In this document: positions 1 to 8,536 of the stretch, one piece after another
Layout: each line of letters starts with the position of its first letter
How positions within the stretch are numbered: the stretch's first letter is position 1
Source of the DNA: Bacteroidetes bacterium MED-G20
Lineage (GTDB): Bacteria > Bacteroidota > Bacteroidia > Flavobacteriales_D > Parvicellaceae
Length of the DNA stretch: 33,128 bases
Reading direction: 5' to 3'
NCBI GenBank assembly: GCA_905181675.1
Contig: CAJIYZ010000098.1
Coordinates: 1 to 33,128 of the forward strand
Notes under the pieces: generated by a model
What the model saw: only the letters and a program-made list of their open reading frames with translations
The model's database searches: none
Told to the model about the DNA's origin: nothing
Made by a program: the position numbers and the translations under genes

Positions 1-1141
1 AAATTTTATAGAAATCAATTAAGGGTGTCTTGCCGTCAAAAATATAATTTTGCTCATTGATTTTTAAAAAAGTAACGTCTCTTTCGTCAAATTCATCTGT
101 TATATCTCCGACTATTTCTTCAAGTACATCCTCTAAAGAGACTATTCCAGATGAACCTCCGTATTCATCAACAACAATGGCAATATGGGTCTTTTCTTCT
201 TGAAATTCTTTCAGCAAATCATCCAGTTTTTTATTTTCTGGAACAAATTTAGCATCTCTCAGTAATTGTTTCCATTCATATTGAGAACTTTCGTTCATCT
301 TGGGTAATAAATCTTTGACGTATAAAATACCTTTAATTTGGTCAAATGTTTCATCGTAAACTGGTATTCGAGAAAACTTAACAGTTTTAAGTCCGTTTAT
401 TAGAGATTTATAATCTAAGTCTGTTCTAAATGCTAGCACATCAGTTCTAGGAGTCATGATTTGTTTTACATCGGTATTGCCGAATTTTGATATCCCTTCA
501 AGGATTTTTTTCTCTTCATTGTTTTCCACACTATCTTTTGTTAGATCCAGTGCGTGCTTAAGCTCCTCAGAATTTAAAAGCTCAATTTTTTTATCTATTT
601 TTTTGTCAATTATGGATGTGCTTGAAATGAGTAGATTGCTGAGTGGATTGAAAATAATTTTTAAAATAGAAATTGGCAAGGCCATTATTTTTGAAAACCT
701 TACGTTGTAATTATTTGCATAAACTTTTGGGATAACTTCCCCAAAAAGTAAAATAATAAATGTTACAGAAACTACTTGAATAAGGAAACTTGTTAAAACG
801 TTTTGGGCTTCAGCTGGAAAAACTTCACTCATGATTGTTGAAGAGACTAAAACTATAGCCACATTTACCAGATTGTTGCCTATTAAAATAGTAGCCAAAA
901 GTTTTTTGGGACTTTCTAGAAGTTTTAAAATTCTTTTGCTGTTTTTATTGTCAGTTTCGTTAGATAAGTTTAGTTTTTGGGAATTTGACAAGCCAAAAAT
1001 CGCCACTTCAGACCCAGAAAGAAGTGCAGATAAGAAAACTAAAATTAATATAACCAAAGCAAATACACCAAGATTAGGATTGGAAATTTCTATAATAATA
1101 AAAGGTTTCAGTAAAGAGTTTAAAGTAGTTGGAAATCCCAA
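1..1141 (-). CDS. gldE: GldE, CBS-domain membrane protein (partial)
   Basis: The gene runs off the left edge, so only about 380 N-terminal residues are visible. The N-terminal half has several hydrophobic segments, the first around residues 20-45, and includes SALLSGSEVAIF and LFGEVIPKVYANNYNVRFSK, typical of the DUF21/CNNM domain. It is followed by a CBS pair (VKQIMTPRTDVLAF; THIAIVVDEYGGSSGIVSLE; DVLEEIVGDITDEFDE) and the beginning of the CorC/HlyC domain. This is the architecture of GldE, an inner-membrane protein linked to gliding and T9SS in Flavobacterium, and the mutY-ssb-gldE order is known there. The only plausible start is TTG at 1141, 15 nt after the ssb stop and without a Shine-Dalgarno, so it is probably co-transcribed with ssb. 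A generic CorC-like transporter is the alternative; synteny favours GldE. Confidence 0.88.
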   Translation of the reverse strand, partial: MGFPTTLNSLLKPFIIIEISNPNLGVFALVILILVFLSALLSGSEVAIFGLSNSQKLNLSNETDNKNSKRILKLLESPKKLLATILIGNNLVNVAIVLVSSTIMSEVFPAEAQNVLTSFLIQVVSVTFIILLFGEVIPKVYANNYNVRFSKIMALPISILKIIFNPLSNLLISSTSIIDKKIDKKIELLNSEELKHALDLTKDSVENNEEKKILEGISKFGNTDVKQIMTPRTDVLAFRTDLDYKSLINGLKTVKFSRIPVYDETFDQIKGILYVKDLLPKMNESSQYEWKQLLRDAKFVPENKKLDDLLKEFQEEKTHIAIVVDEYGGSSGIVSLEDVLEEIVGDITDEFDERDVTFLKINEQNYIFDGKTPLIDFYKI

Positions 1142-1156
1142 TTCGTTATATTTGAT

Positions 1157-1603
1157 TTAAAATGGTAAATCATCATTTTCATCAGGAGATGAAAATTCCT
1201 TCTCAGGGGATGGTTTACTTTCATTTTCATCAGATTTCACAGAGTTAGGATTACTCATAGATTCTCCAACGCTACCAAGCATAGTGAGGTTGTCGGTGAT
1301 TACTTCAGTTGAATATCTGTTGTTGCCTTCTTTGTCTTGCCATGTTCTGGTTTTAAGTTTCCCCTCGATATAGACTTTAGCGCCTTTTTTAAGGTATTTT
1401 TCAGCAATTTCAGCAAGCCCTCTCCAAGCTACAATATTGTGCCATTCAGTTTGAGAAACTTTTTCACCAGTTTTCCTGTCTTTATAATTTTCAGAAGTTG
1501 CAATTGAAAAATTTGCTACTGCCGCACCATTTTCTAAATGTCTTATTTCAGGGTCTTTTCCAAGATTCCCAATTAGAATTACTTTATTTACACTACCTGC
1601 CAT
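1157..1603 (-). CDS. ssb: Single-stranded DNA-binding protein
   Basis: This 148-residue protein coats single-stranded DNA in replication, repair and recombination. The N-terminal OB fold (about residues 1-110) begins [20 protein letters not shown] and contains [21 protein letters not shown] and [18 protein letters not shown], all strongly conserved in bacterial SSB. A low-complexity acidic linker rich in Ser, Asn, Glu and Pro leads to the tip DDLPF, the partner-binding tail. Length and organisation are normal. It lies 27 nt after mutY and 15 nt before gldE. A TAnnTTTG box in the gap suggests its own promoter in addition to read-through from mutY. Identification is secure. Confidence 0.97.
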   Translation of the reverse strand: MAGSVNKVILIGNLGKDPEIRHLENGAAVANFSIATSENYKDRKTGEKVSQTEWHNIVAWRGLAEIAEKYLKKGAKVYIEGKLKTRTWQDKEGNNRYSTEVITDNLTMLGSVGESMSNPNSVKSDENESKPSPEKEFSSPDENDDLPF

Positions 1604-1621
1604 GATTTATTTTTGTGTAAT

Positions 1622-1629
1622 CAAATTTA
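1622..1629 (-). promoter_or_regulatory. Predicted -7 box for ssb
   Basis: On the minus strand this reads TAAATTTG, a perfect match to the Bacteroidota -7 consensus TAnnTTTG. It sits immediately after the mutY stop and 18 nt before the ssb ATG. I see no TTG at the expected -33 spacing, so the call rests on the -7 box and its position. Confidence 0.5.
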
Positions 1630-1630
1630 A

Positions 1631-2668
1631 TTATAATCTATCAATACTTATGTTTTGATTTATATAATTTTCAACAATTTTCGGAACTGCATAGTCGTTC
1701 AATTTTTTTATTTCAATTTTTTCGTAATTCTTGTTTTTTAATAATATCCCCATCTTAAATTCCCAGAAAATAACATTTAATTTTTGGTGTGTTAAAAGAT
1801 GGGTAGTTTCAGATTTTCTTAGCAGTAATCCTGTTTTGATTAAATCTTTTGGAGGTCTGAAGGTTTCTAATGGTTCTTCAAAAAGCGGAAACTGATACAT
1901 GTTTTTCCAAATATCATTTGTAATTCTTTTTTCCAAAAAAATAAATTTTTCATTCCTTAGAACTAAGAAATTAAAAAAACGTTCTTTTTTGATTATTTTT
2001 TTAGATTTTATTGGTAAAGAAGCTATTTTATTATTGTTTAATGCCCAGCATTTATTGTTTAATGGACAGGAATCGCATTGAGGTTTTGCAGGTTTACAAT
2101 GAAGTGCGCCAAATTCCATTATAGATTGATTGTAGGTATCAATATTTTTCTTAGGTAAATTTTGGAAAGCTATATTTTCAAATATTTTAGTTCCTGTGCT
2201 AGTATCTATCGGGTCCTCAATTCCAAAATATCTGCTTAGAACTCTGAAAACATTCCCATCTAAGACTGCTTTTTTCTCGTTGAAGGCAAAAGATGAAATT
2301 GCTGATGCTGTATATTTTCCTACTCCTTTTAGCTTTATTAGTTCATCATATGTTTTTGGAAATTCTCCATTTAAATTATTAGAAATGAATTTAGAAGAAA
2401 AATGTAAATTCCTTGCTCTACTATAATAGCCAAGCCCTTGCCAAAGTTTTAAAACTACATTTTCATTTGCTTTAGCAAGTTCGTGGATATTTGGAAATTT
2501 TTCAATAAACTTTATATAGTAAGGTAGTCCTTGGTCCACTTTTGTTTGTTGAAGAATAATTTCACTAATCCAAATTACATATGGGTTCTTAGTTTCTCTC
2601 CACGGTAAGTTTCGTTTATTTTGGCCATACCATTTAATTAATTTTACACTAAAATCATCATCAATCAT
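1631..2668 (-). CDS. mutY: Adenine DNA glycosylase MutY
   Basis: MutY removes adenine mispaired with 8-oxoguanine in base-excision repair. I start it at the ATG at 2668 (345 residues). The frame is open to an ATG at 2737, but the extra 23 residues do not resemble the family, whereas the 2668 start gives the usual opening leading into KLIKWYGQNKRNLPWRET. Visible features: catalytic Glu36 in WISEIILQQTKV, helix-hairpin-helix LKGVGKYTASAISSFAF (about 113-129), catalytic Asp137 in AVLDGNVFRVLSR, and four Fe-S cysteines at 191, 198, 201 and 207 (C-x6-C-x2-C-x5-C). The C-terminal third is the NUDIX-like 8-oxoG recognition domain. A TAnnTTTG box lies five bases before the chosen ATG, supporting both the start and a leaderless mRNA. 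The gene diverges from the HU gene. Confidence 0.96.
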   Translation of the reverse strand: MIDDDFSVKLIKWYGQNKRNLPWRETKNPYVIWISEIILQQTKVDQGLPYYIKFIEKFPNIHELAKANENVVLKLWQGLGYYSRARNLHFSSKFISNNLNGEFPKTYDELIKLKGVGKYTASAISSFAFNEKKAVLDGNVFRVLSRYFGIEDPIDTSTGTKIFENIAFQNLPKKNIDTYNQSIMEFGALHCKPAKPQCDSCPLNNKCWALNNNKIASLPIKSKKIIKKERFFNFLVLRNEKFIFLEKRITNDIWKNMYQFPLFEEPLETFRPPKDLIKTGLLLRKSETTHLLTHQKLNVIFWEFKMGILLKNKNYEKIEIKKLNDYAVPKIVENYINQNISIDRL

Positions 2669-2673
2669 AGTTG

Positions 2674-2681
2674 CAAAAATA
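2674..2681 (-). promoter_or_regulatory. Predicted -7 box for mutY, five bases before ATG
   Basis: The minus strand reads TATTTTTG, then CAACT, then ATG at 2668. With the -7 box this close, transcription should begin within about three bases of the start codon. The same five-base spacing occurs at thiL and murB. No clear -33 TTG is present. Confidence 0.55.
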
Positions 2682-2700
2682 AAAAACTCATCGGTAGCTT

Positions 2701-2729
2701 TTTGGCTTTCATAAATAAAATTATATTTG
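2701..2729 (+). promoter_or_regulatory. Predicted promoter of the HU gene
   Basis: TTTG at 2701-2704, a 17-base spacer and TATATTTG at 2722-2729 match the Bacteroidota -33/-7 promoter in both elements. The ATG follows 34 bases after the -7 box, giving a leader of roughly 30 nt. This is one of the two best promoters in the window. Confidence 0.72.
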
Positions 2730-2763
2730 CAATCCAATAAATGGTGAAATCCTAATTTTAACT

Positions 2764-3051
2764 ATGACAAAAGCAGACTTAATTTCAGAAATAACAGATA
2801 AGACAGGTGTTGAGAAAATAGCTGTACAGGCAACAGTGGAATCACTGATGACTACTATTATTGATGCAATGGAAAGTGGTGAAAATGTTTATTTGCGAGG
2901 ATTTGGAAGTTTTGTGATTAAAAAAAGAGCTGAAAAAACTGGTAGAGATATTTCTAAAAACACAACAATCATTATACCAGAACATTTTGTTCCTACTTTT
3001 AAGCCTGCAAAAACTTTTGTAGAAGGAGTTAAAAATAAGGTTAAGAAATAA
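2764..3051 (+). CDS. hup: HU-family DNA-binding protein
   Basis: A 95-residue nucleoid protein of the HU/IHF family that bends and compacts DNA as a dimer. It opens MTKADLISEITDKTGVEKIA (helical dimerisation part), followed by ENVYLRGFGSFVIKKRAEKT, the hallmark turn into the beta arm, and RDISKNTTIIIPEHFVPTFK, where the arm tip normally has a conserved Pro after an Ile. The C-terminus is lysine-rich. Length is normal for HU. It diverges from mutY and has its own strong promoter. The 29-residue basic protein and rng follow on the same strand. HU versus an IHF subunit cannot be settled from sequence alone. Confidence 0.94.
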   Translation: MTKADLISEITDKTGVEKIAVQATVESLMTTIIDAMESGENVYLRGFGSFVIKKRAEKTGRDISKNTTIIIPEHFVPTFKPAKTFVEGVKNKVKK

Positions 3052-3086
3052 TAAAGTATTTAGTATTAATAATTTAATAGATTAGT

Positions 3087-3176
3087 ATGCCTAGCGGTAA
3101 AAAAAGAAAAAGACATAAGATGTCTACACATAAGAGGAAAAAGCGTCTGAGAAAAAACAGACACAAGAATAAGTAG
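3087..3176 (+). CDS. Very basic 29-residue protein, probable ribosome-associated
   Basis: A short reading frame from ATG 3087 to TAG 3176, beginning MPSGKKRKRHK and ending KNRHKNK. Ten Lys, six Arg and three His make up 19 of 29 residues, and there are no acidic residues. I recall nearly identical short proteins in many Bacteroidota beside HU and RNase G genes. The KKRKRHKM...HKRKKRLRK pattern resembles the COX24/AURKAIP1 (mS38, bS22-like) small-subunit proteins. That points to a ribosome-bound peptide, but the role is inferred. It lies 35 nt after the HU stop with no promoter box between, so it is probably on the HU transcript, and 62 nt before rng. Such genes are commonly missed because of length. 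Confidence 0.75.
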   Translation: MPSGKKRKRHKMSTHKRKKRLRKNRHKNK

Positions 3177-3228
3177 TCTTTTTCCACTGACAATATATTT
3201 TATTGTAACCGCTCTGCTATAATCAGAT

Positions 3229-3234
3229 AGGAGG
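3229..3234 (+). promoter_or_regulatory. Perfect Shine-Dalgarno AGGAGG before rng
   Basis: AGGAGG at 3229-3234 is followed by four bases (TACA) and GTG at 3239, which fixes the rng start. No other gene start in this window has a comparable sequence. In studied Flavobacteriia the anti-Shine-Dalgarno is sequestered on the ribosome, so a perfect site is unusual and may be regulatory. Confidence 0.75.
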
Positions 3235-3238
3235 TACA

Positions 3239-4783
3239 GTGTCGTATGAATTAGTTATAAATTCATCATCAAACGAAGTAGTAACTGCGTTGCTTTATGA
3301 CAACAAATTAGTTGAAATTCATAAAGAAGGTCTTGACGATCGATTCAATGTAGGGGATGTTTATCTTGGTAAGGTTAAAAAAATTGTACCAAGTCTAAAC
3401 GCTGCATTTGTAGATGTTGGATATGAAAAAGATGCATTTTTGCATTATTTAGATTTAGGTCCGCAATACAAGTCAATGAGCAAATTTGTTCAAGCTTCTA
3501 TTTCTGGAAAACAATCTACCCATAAACTTGGCTACAATAAGATAGAGCCAGATATTTTAAAAGATGGAAAGATAAAAGAACATCTTTCTTCTAATCAGAT
3601 AATTGCTGTTCAGGTCACTAAAGAGCCTATTTCTTCTAAGGGGCCAAGATTAAGTGCTGAAGTGACTATTCCTGGAAGGTTTTTAGTTTTAGTTCCATTT
3701 TCTGAAAAGATTTCTGTTTCTCAAAAAATAAAAGATCCAGCAGAGAGAAATCGTCTCAAAAGACTTATAAATAGTATAAGGCCAAGAAAGTTCGGTGTGA
3801 TTATTAGAACAGTTGCTCAAAATAAAAAGGTTGCTGAACTGGATCAAGACTTAAGAGATTTAGAGCAAAAGTGGTCTAAAATGTTCAAAGAGCTTAAAGA
3901 TGCAACACCAAGAAAAAAGTTGCTTGGGGAGATGAATAGGGCTACAACAGTTTTAAGAGACGAGTTAAACAAAGAGTTTACAAGCATACATGTCGACGAT
4001 GAGTCTTTATTTAATGAGCTAAAAGATTATGTTAAGACAATTGCCCCTGAAAAAGAAGATATCGTAAAGTTTTATCAAGGTAAAGTAAGTTTATTCGAAA
4101 GTAGAGGAATCAATAAGCAAATTAAAGCAACTTTTGGTAGAAAAGTCAACTTAAAATCAGGAGCATATTTAATTATCGACCATACCGAGGCTATGCACGT
4201 AGTGGATGTTAACAGTGGTAATCGAAAGGCAACTAATGTTAATCAAGAATTAAATGCCCTAGAAACTAACTTAGAGTCTGCTGAGGAAATAGCTAGACTT
4301 TTAAGGTTAAGAGACATGGGAGGTATAGTAGCTGTCGATTTTATTGATATGTACGACAGAGCTAACAACAAAAAACTTATTGAAAGTTTTAGAAAGTTCA
4401 TGAAAGACGACAAGGCAAAGCACAATATTCAGCCACCAAGTAGATTTGGTGTTGTTGAATTGACAAGGCAGCGTGTTCGTCCTGAAACAGAAATTAAGAC
4501 AACAGAAGCTTGCCCAACTTGTCTTGGGAAAGGGGAAGTACAGGCTTCAATATTAATTATCGACGAAATTGATTCAATGCTGAATTCTATTATTGTAGAA
4601 GGAATTGCAAAATCAATTACTTTAAATGTTCATCCTTTTATTGATGCTTTTTTAAAGAAAGGTGTTAAAAACATTCAAAGGCAATGGTTTTTAAAGTTCA
4701 AAAAATGGATTGTAATTAGACCAATGACAGAGCTTGGTATTTTGGAGTATCAGTTTTTAGACGAGTCGGATAATTCTATTTAA
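3239..4783 (+). CDS. rng: Ribonuclease E/G family protein
   Basis: A 514-residue endoribonuclease for rRNA maturation and mRNA decay. Length fits RNase G with no long RNase E tail. The N-terminus MSYELVINSSSNEVVTALLY leads into an S1 domain (NVGDVYLGKVKKIVPSLNAA, then FVDVGYEKDAFLHYLDL). The catalytic DNase I-like region has Asp323 in MHVVDVNSGNRKAT and Asp367/Asp370 in VAVDFIDMYD, the metal ligands. The zinc link CPTCLGKGEV (Cys425, Cys428) supports dimer-of-dimers assembly. The start is GTG, fixed by AGGAGG. The 3' end overlaps the stop of convergent thiL by 4 nt, leaving no room for a separate terminator. Confidence 0.96.
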   Translation: MSYELVINSSSNEVVTALLYDNKLVEIHKEGLDDRFNVGDVYLGKVKKIVPSLNAAFVDVGYEKDAFLHYLDLGPQYKSMSKFVQASISGKQSTHKLGYNKIEPDILKDGKIKEHLSSNQIIAVQVTKEPISSKGPRLSAEVTIPGRFLVLVPFSEKISVSQKIKDPAERNRLKRLINSIRPRKFGVIIRTVAQNKKVAELDQDLRDLEQKWSKMFKELKDATPRKKLLGEMNRATTVLRDELNKEFTSIHVDDESLFNELKDYVKTIAPEKEDIVKFYQGKVSLFESRGINKQIKATFGRKVNLKSGAYLIIDHTEAMHVVDVNSGNRKATNVNQELNALETNLESAEEIARLLRLRDMGGIVAVDFIDMYDRANNKKLIESFRKFMKDDKAKHNIQPPSRFGVVELTRQRVRPETEIKTTEACPTCLGKGEVQASILIIDEIDSMLNSIIVEGIAKSITLNVHPFIDAFLKKGVKNIQRQWFLKFKKWIVIRPMTELGILEYQFLDESDNSI

Positions 4784-5817
4784 TTATTAAAATGGTTCCA
4801 TCCCTGCGCTTTTAGTGGCGTAGATGTATTTCCATTTCCTATTAAATTTATTCCTTGTGATTTTTTAGTAATATGACCTATGACAGTCAAGTTTGGGTCA
4901 TTTTTGATTTTTTCATAATCATTTTGACTAATTGTGAAAAGTAATTCATAATCTTCCCCTCCATTAAGAGCTGAAACTGTTGGATTTATATTGAAGTCCA
5001 TGGATGTTTGATAAGTCTGAGGATCTATTGGTATTTTTTCTTCGTATAGCTGACATCCTACATTACTAGATGTGCAAATATGAAAAATTTCAGATGCTAA
5101 TCCGTCTGATATATCAATCATACTAGTTGGAATTACCTCACATTTTTTTAAAGATTCAATTATATCTCTTCTAGCTTCTGGTTTGAGTTGTCTTTCTAGT
5201 ATATAATTAAAGTTATCCAATTCAGGTTGCATATTTGGATTACTTTTCCAAACTTCTTTTTCTCTTTGAAGAACATTAAGCCCCATGTAAGCTCCACCTA
5301 GATCTCCAGTGGTTATTAATAAGTCATCCTCTTTGGCTCCAGATCTTTTGACAATTTCTTTTTTTAAAGCTTCCCCAATTGCTGTGATAGAAATGGTTAA
5401 GCCATTTACACAGGAAGTTATATCTCCACCGATTACATCAATCTTGTATTTTTCACAAGCCAGTAAAATACCATCGTAAAACTCTTCAATTGCTTCTAAG
5501 GTATATTTGCTGGAAATAGCTAAACTAACTGTGATTTGTTTTGGGATAGCATTCATAGCATATATGTCGCTTAGGTTTACAATTACAGATTTGTATCCTA
5601 AGTGTTTTAAAGGGGTGAAAGCCATGTCAAAATGTATTCCTTCAACAAGCATATCAGAACTAATCAAAATTTCTTTACTAGATTTTATTATCGCAGCGTC
5701 ATCCCCTGGTCCTAAATGGGTGCTTTCATGAAAAGTTTTGATTTTTTTAGTTAATCTCTCAATGAGCCCAAATTCTCCTAAATCTTTAAGTTCAATATTT
5801 TTATCTTCTTCGTTCAT
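4780..5817 (-). CDS. thiL: Thiamine-monophosphate kinase
   Basis: ThiL phosphorylates thiamine monophosphate to the active cofactor thiamine diphosphate. The 345-residue protein shows the opening LGEFGLIERLTKK, then GPGDDAAII (37-44), SSDMLVEGIHFD (53-64), VIGGDITSC (128-136) and MIDISDGLASEIFH (233-246), the ATP/Mg and substrate motifs of the family in the expected order. Length is normal. No other thiamine genes are in view. The mRNA start is predicted within three bases of the ATG, from TAAATTTG five bases upstream. The last codons overlap the end of rng tail to tail. Confidence 0.96.
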   Translation of the reverse strand: MNEEDKNIELKDLGEFGLIERLTKKIKTFHESTHLGPGDDAAIIKSSKEILISSDMLVEGIHFDMAFTPLKHLGYKSVIVNLSDIYAMNAIPKQITVSLAISSKYTLEAIEEFYDGILLACEKYKIDVIGGDITSCVNGLTISITAIGEALKKEIVKRSGAKEDDLLITTGDLGGAYMGLNVLQREKEVWKSNPNMQPELDNFNYILERQLKPEARRDIIESLKKCEVIPTSMIDISDGLASEIFHICTSSNVGCQLYEEKIPIDPQTYQTSMDFNINPTVSALNGGEDYELLFTISQNDYEKIKNDPNLTVIGHITKKSQGINLIGNGNTSTPLKAQGWNHFNN

Positions 5818-5822
5818 GGTGG

Positions 5823-5830
5823 CAAATTTA
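5823..5830 (-). promoter_or_regulatory. Predicted -7 box for thiL, five bases before ATG
   Basis: The minus strand reads TAAATTTG, then CCACC, then ATG. It is a perfect TAnnTTTG match at the same five-base distance as at mutY and murB, predicting a leaderless or nearly leaderless message. No TTG at -33 spacing. Confidence 0.55.
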
Positions 5831-5926
5831 GTCCAATACTTATGATTATTTGTTGTTATTTGAAATTACAATTAATTCTTCCATCAAATACTATTCAACA
5901 TTTTTTTTTCATCTGTTATTTTGAGG

Positions 5927-5934
5927 TATATTTG
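5927..5934 (+). promoter_or_regulatory. Predicted -7 box for the suf operon
   Basis: TATATTTG is a perfect -7 match, 29 bases before the first ATG of the suf cluster. The region at -33 is an uninterrupted T tract without a clear TTG. No IscR-like palindrome was recognised in the 146-base gap shared with thiL. Confidence 0.55.
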
Positions 5935-5963
5935 CACAACTTGTAACTATTACAAATAGATAT

Positions 5964-6287
5964 ATGATTAAAGTAACAGAAAATGCAAAGTCAAAAGCTT
6001 TACAGCTAATGAAAGATGATGGTAATGAGGGTTATTTTATAAGAGTTGGTGTGAAAGGTGGAGGTTGTTCAGGATTGATGTATGAATTAAAATTTGACAA
6101 TGCTCTAAGCGATAGTGATAAATCTTTTATGGATAACGGTATAAAAGTCGTAGTAGATAAAAAAAGTTTTCTTTATCTCATAGGAACAACTTTAGACTTT
6201 TCAGGAGGTTTAAACGGAAAAGGATTTGTTTTTAGCAATCCTAATGCTGACAGAACTTGTGGATGTGGAGAAAGTTTTTCATTATAA
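5964..6287 (+). CDS. sufA: A-type iron-sulfur cluster carrier (SufA/IscA/ErpA family)
   Basis: A 107-residue protein that binds and passes on Fe-S clusters. The three ligand cysteines are Cys35 in KGGGCSGLMYELKFD and Cys99 and Cys101 in the C-terminal CGCGESF. The fold pattern (IRVGVKGGGCSG; FVFSNPNADRTCGCG) is the family signature. It is the first gene of the cluster, 8 nt before sufB, so it is almost certainly co-transcribed with sufBCD. That context favours a SufA role, although the family members cannot be told apart by motif alone. Confidence 0.94.
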   Translation: MIKVTENAKSKALQLMKDDGNEGYFIRVGVKGGGCSGLMYELKFDNALSDSDKSFMDNGIKVVVDKKSFLYLIGTTLDFSGGLNGKGFVFSNPNADRTCGCGESFSL

Positions 6288-6295
6288 ATTGATAA

Positions 6296-7741
6296 ATGTC
6301 ATATACTGAAAAAGAATTAAAAGAAGAGTTAGACAACAAATCCTACGAATTTGGTTTTGTTTCTGATATCGAGAGTGAAAAAGCGCCAATTGGCCTCAAT
6401 GAAGATATTGTTAGATTAATTTCATCTAAGAAAAATGAGCCTCAATGGATGTTGGATTACAGATTAGAATCTTTTCGGGTTTGGAAAGAAATGTCGGAAC
6501 CTAATTGGGCTCATGTAAAATATACCAAACCAGATTTTCAAAATATTTCCTATTATTCTGCTCCTAAAAAGAAAAAAGAACTCCAAAGTTTAGATGAGGT
6601 GGATCCTGAGCTTTTGAGAACAATGGAAAAATTGGGAATATCCATTGAAGAACAAAAAAAATTAAGCGGAGTTGCTGTAGACTTTGTAATGGATTCAGTT
6701 TCTGTAGCAACTTCTTTCAAAGAAAAACTAGGTGAATTGGGAATTATTTTCTGTTCCTTTTCTGAAGCTGTACAAAATCATCCAGATTTAGTTAAAAAAT
6801 ATATGGGATCTGTGGTTCCTCATACAGATAATTATTACTCTGCATTAAATAGTGCAGTTTTTTCAGATGGATCGTTTTGTTATATTCCAAAGGGTGTTAG
6901 GTGTCCCATGGAACTTTCCACTTATTTCAGAATTAACGAATCGGGAACAGGTCAATTTGAGAGAACTCTTTTAATAGCAGATGAATCTAGTTATGTAAGT
7001 TACTTAGAAGGCTGCACTGCACCACAAAGAGACGAAAACCAATTACATGCAGCAGTTGTAGAACTAATCGCTCTTGACAAAGCAGAGATAAAATACTCCA
7101 CAGTTCAAAATTGGTACCCTGGAGATGCAAAAGGCGTTGGTGGAGTTTACAATTTTGTTACTAAAAGAGGAATTTGTGGATATAGATCTAAAATATCTTG
7201 GACCCAAGTGGAAACTGGCTCAGCTGTAACATGGAAATATCCTTCTTGTATTCTTAAAGGAGATTATTCTATAGGGGAATTTTATTCAGTGGCAGTTACC
7301 AATAACTTCCAACAAGCAGATACAGGAACTAAGATGATTCATATTGGAAAAAACACTAAATCTACCATCATATCCAAAGGAATTTCTGCTGGAAAAAGTC
7401 AAAATAGTTATCGTGGTTTGGTAAAGATTGGTAAAGGCGCAAAAAACTCAAGAAACTTTTCTCAGTGTGATTCACTTCTTATGACAGATCAGTGTGGTGC
7501 TCATACTTTTCCATATATTGAATGTGAGAATCCAACAGCAACTGTAGAGCACGAAGCAACTACTTCAAAAATTGGTGAAGAACAACTCTTTTATTGTATG
7601 CAAAGAGGAATTAGTGAGGAGAAAGCAATTAGTCTGATAGTAAACGGATACGCGAAGGAAGTTTTAAATAAGTTGCCAATGGAATTTGCAGTGGAAGCTC
7701 AAAAATTATTAGAAATTAGTTTAGAAGGGTCTGTAGGATAA
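6296..7741 (+). CDS. sufB: Fe-S cluster assembly scaffold SufB
   Basis: A 481-residue subunit of the SufBC2D scaffold on which Fe-S clusters are built in the cytosol. The C-terminal half is strongly conserved: [72 protein letters not shown] and [19 protein letters not shown]. The cysteine in QCGAHTFPY matches the cluster/sulfur-accepting position of SufB. The end [15 protein letters not shown] is typical. It is followed 9 nt later by sufC. Confidence 0.98.
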   Translation: MSYTEKELKEELDNKSYEFGFVSDIESEKAPIGLNEDIVRLISSKKNEPQWMLDYRLESFRVWKEMSEPNWAHVKYTKPDFQNISYYSAPKKKKELQSLDEVDPELLRTMEKLGISIEEQKKLSGVAVDFVMDSVSVATSFKEKLGELGIIFCSFSEAVQNHPDLVKKYMGSVVPHTDNYYSALNSAVFSDGSFCYIPKGVRCPMELSTYFRINESGTGQFERTLLIADESSYVSYLEGCTAPQRDENQLHAAVVELIALDKAEIKYSTVQNWYPGDAKGVGGVYNFVTKRGICGYRSKISWTQVETGSAVTWKYPSCILKGDYSIGEFYSVAVTNNFQQADTGTKMIHIGKNTKSTIISKGISAGKSQNSYRGLVKIGKGAKNSRNFSQCDSLLMTDQCGAHTFPYIECENPTATVEHEATTSKIGEEQLFYCMQRGISEEKAISLIVNGYAKEVLNKLPMEFAVEAQKLLEISLEGSVG

Positions 7742-7750
7742 AATTTAATC

Positions 7751-8515
7751 ATGAGTGAATTATTAATAGAAATTAAAGATTTAGAGTGTAGAATTGATGA
7801 CCAGAAAATTCTTCAGGGTTTAAATCTTAAAATAAACAAAGGTGAAGTTCATGCAATAATGGGACCTAATGGTTCTGGAAAGAGTACTCTTTCTTCTGTT
7901 TTAGCCGGGAATGACAACTATGAAGTTACTAATGGGTCAATAAATTTTTTGGGCGAAGAGATTTCAGAAATGAGTCCTGAAGAAAGATCTTGGAAAGGCA
8001 TGTTTTTGGCTTTTCAGTATCCAGTTGAAATCCCGGGGGTTAGCAATATTAATTTTTTAAGAACTGCGCTTAACGAAAGAAATAAATTCTACGGTATTGA
8101 TTCTATTCCAGCCAAGGAATTTTTGAAAATGGTTGCTGAAAAGTCTGAATTAGTAGGTTTAAACAACAAGCTTAAAAACAGATCTGTAAACGAAGGGTTC
8201 TCAGGAGGTGAAAAGAAGCGAAATGAGATTTTTCAAATGGCGATGCTCGATCCTAAACTATCCATTTTGGATGAAACAGATTCAGGGTTAGACATTGACG
8301 CATTGAAAATTGTAGCAAATGGAGTTAATAAACTTAAATCTTCTGAAAATGCTACTGTTGTTATTACCCATTACCAAAGATTATTGGATTATATTGTTCC
8401 AGATTTTGTACATGTTTTACATGAAGGAAAAATCATTAAAACTGGTGATAAATCACTGGCTTTAGAGTTGGAGAAAAAGGGTTACGATTGGTTGAAAACA
8501 GATTCAAATATTTAA
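7751..8515 (+). CDS. sufC: Fe-S assembly ATPase SufC
   Basis: The 254-residue ABC-type ATPase of the SufBCD scaffold, which powers its rearrangement. Visible motifs: Walker [10 protein letters not shown] (38-46), signature [15 protein letters not shown] with the SufC-specific KKRNE, Walker [15 protein letters not shown] and the switch His in [13 protein letters not shown]. These separate it from transport ATPases. Spacing is 9 nt after sufB and 21 nt before sufD. Confidence 0.98.
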   Translation: MSELLIEIKDLECRIDDQKILQGLNLKINKGEVHAIMGPNGSGKSTLSSVLAGNDNYEVTNGSINFLGEEISEMSPEERSWKGMFLAFQYPVEIPGVSNINFLRTALNERNKFYGIDSIPAKEFLKMVAEKSELVGLNNKLKNRSVNEGFSGGEKKRNEIFQMAMLDPKLSILDETDSGLDIDALKIVANGVNKLKSSENATVVITHYQRLLDYIVPDFVHVLHEGKIIKTGDKSLALELEKKGYDWLKTDSNI

Positions 8516-8536
8516 AACTCTTTTAAAGTTGTCCAA

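Noticed and set aside
831..1160. Plus-strand open frame of 109 codons starting at ATG 831
   Set aside because: It lies entirely opposite gldE, whose minus-strand protein is clearly homologous; the plus-strand translation has no recognisable features and is a shadow of AT-rich coding DNA.
2669..2737. Upstream ATG at 2737 as the mutY start
   Set aside because: The added 23 residues do not match the family, would cover the mutY -7 box and part of the HU promoter, and the internal ATG gives the standard N-terminus.
3190..3206. Hairpin ACAATA-TATTT-TATTGT between the small basic gene and rng as a terminator
   Set aside because: The six-pair stem is A/T-rich with only one G-C pair, and no T tract follows; too weak to call.
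3186..3223. Enterobacterial-type promoter (CTGACA and TATAAT) before rng
   Set aside because: The spacing is about 25 bases, far from the 17 needed, and this phylum uses TAnnTTTG. TATAAT is common by chance in AT-rich DNA.
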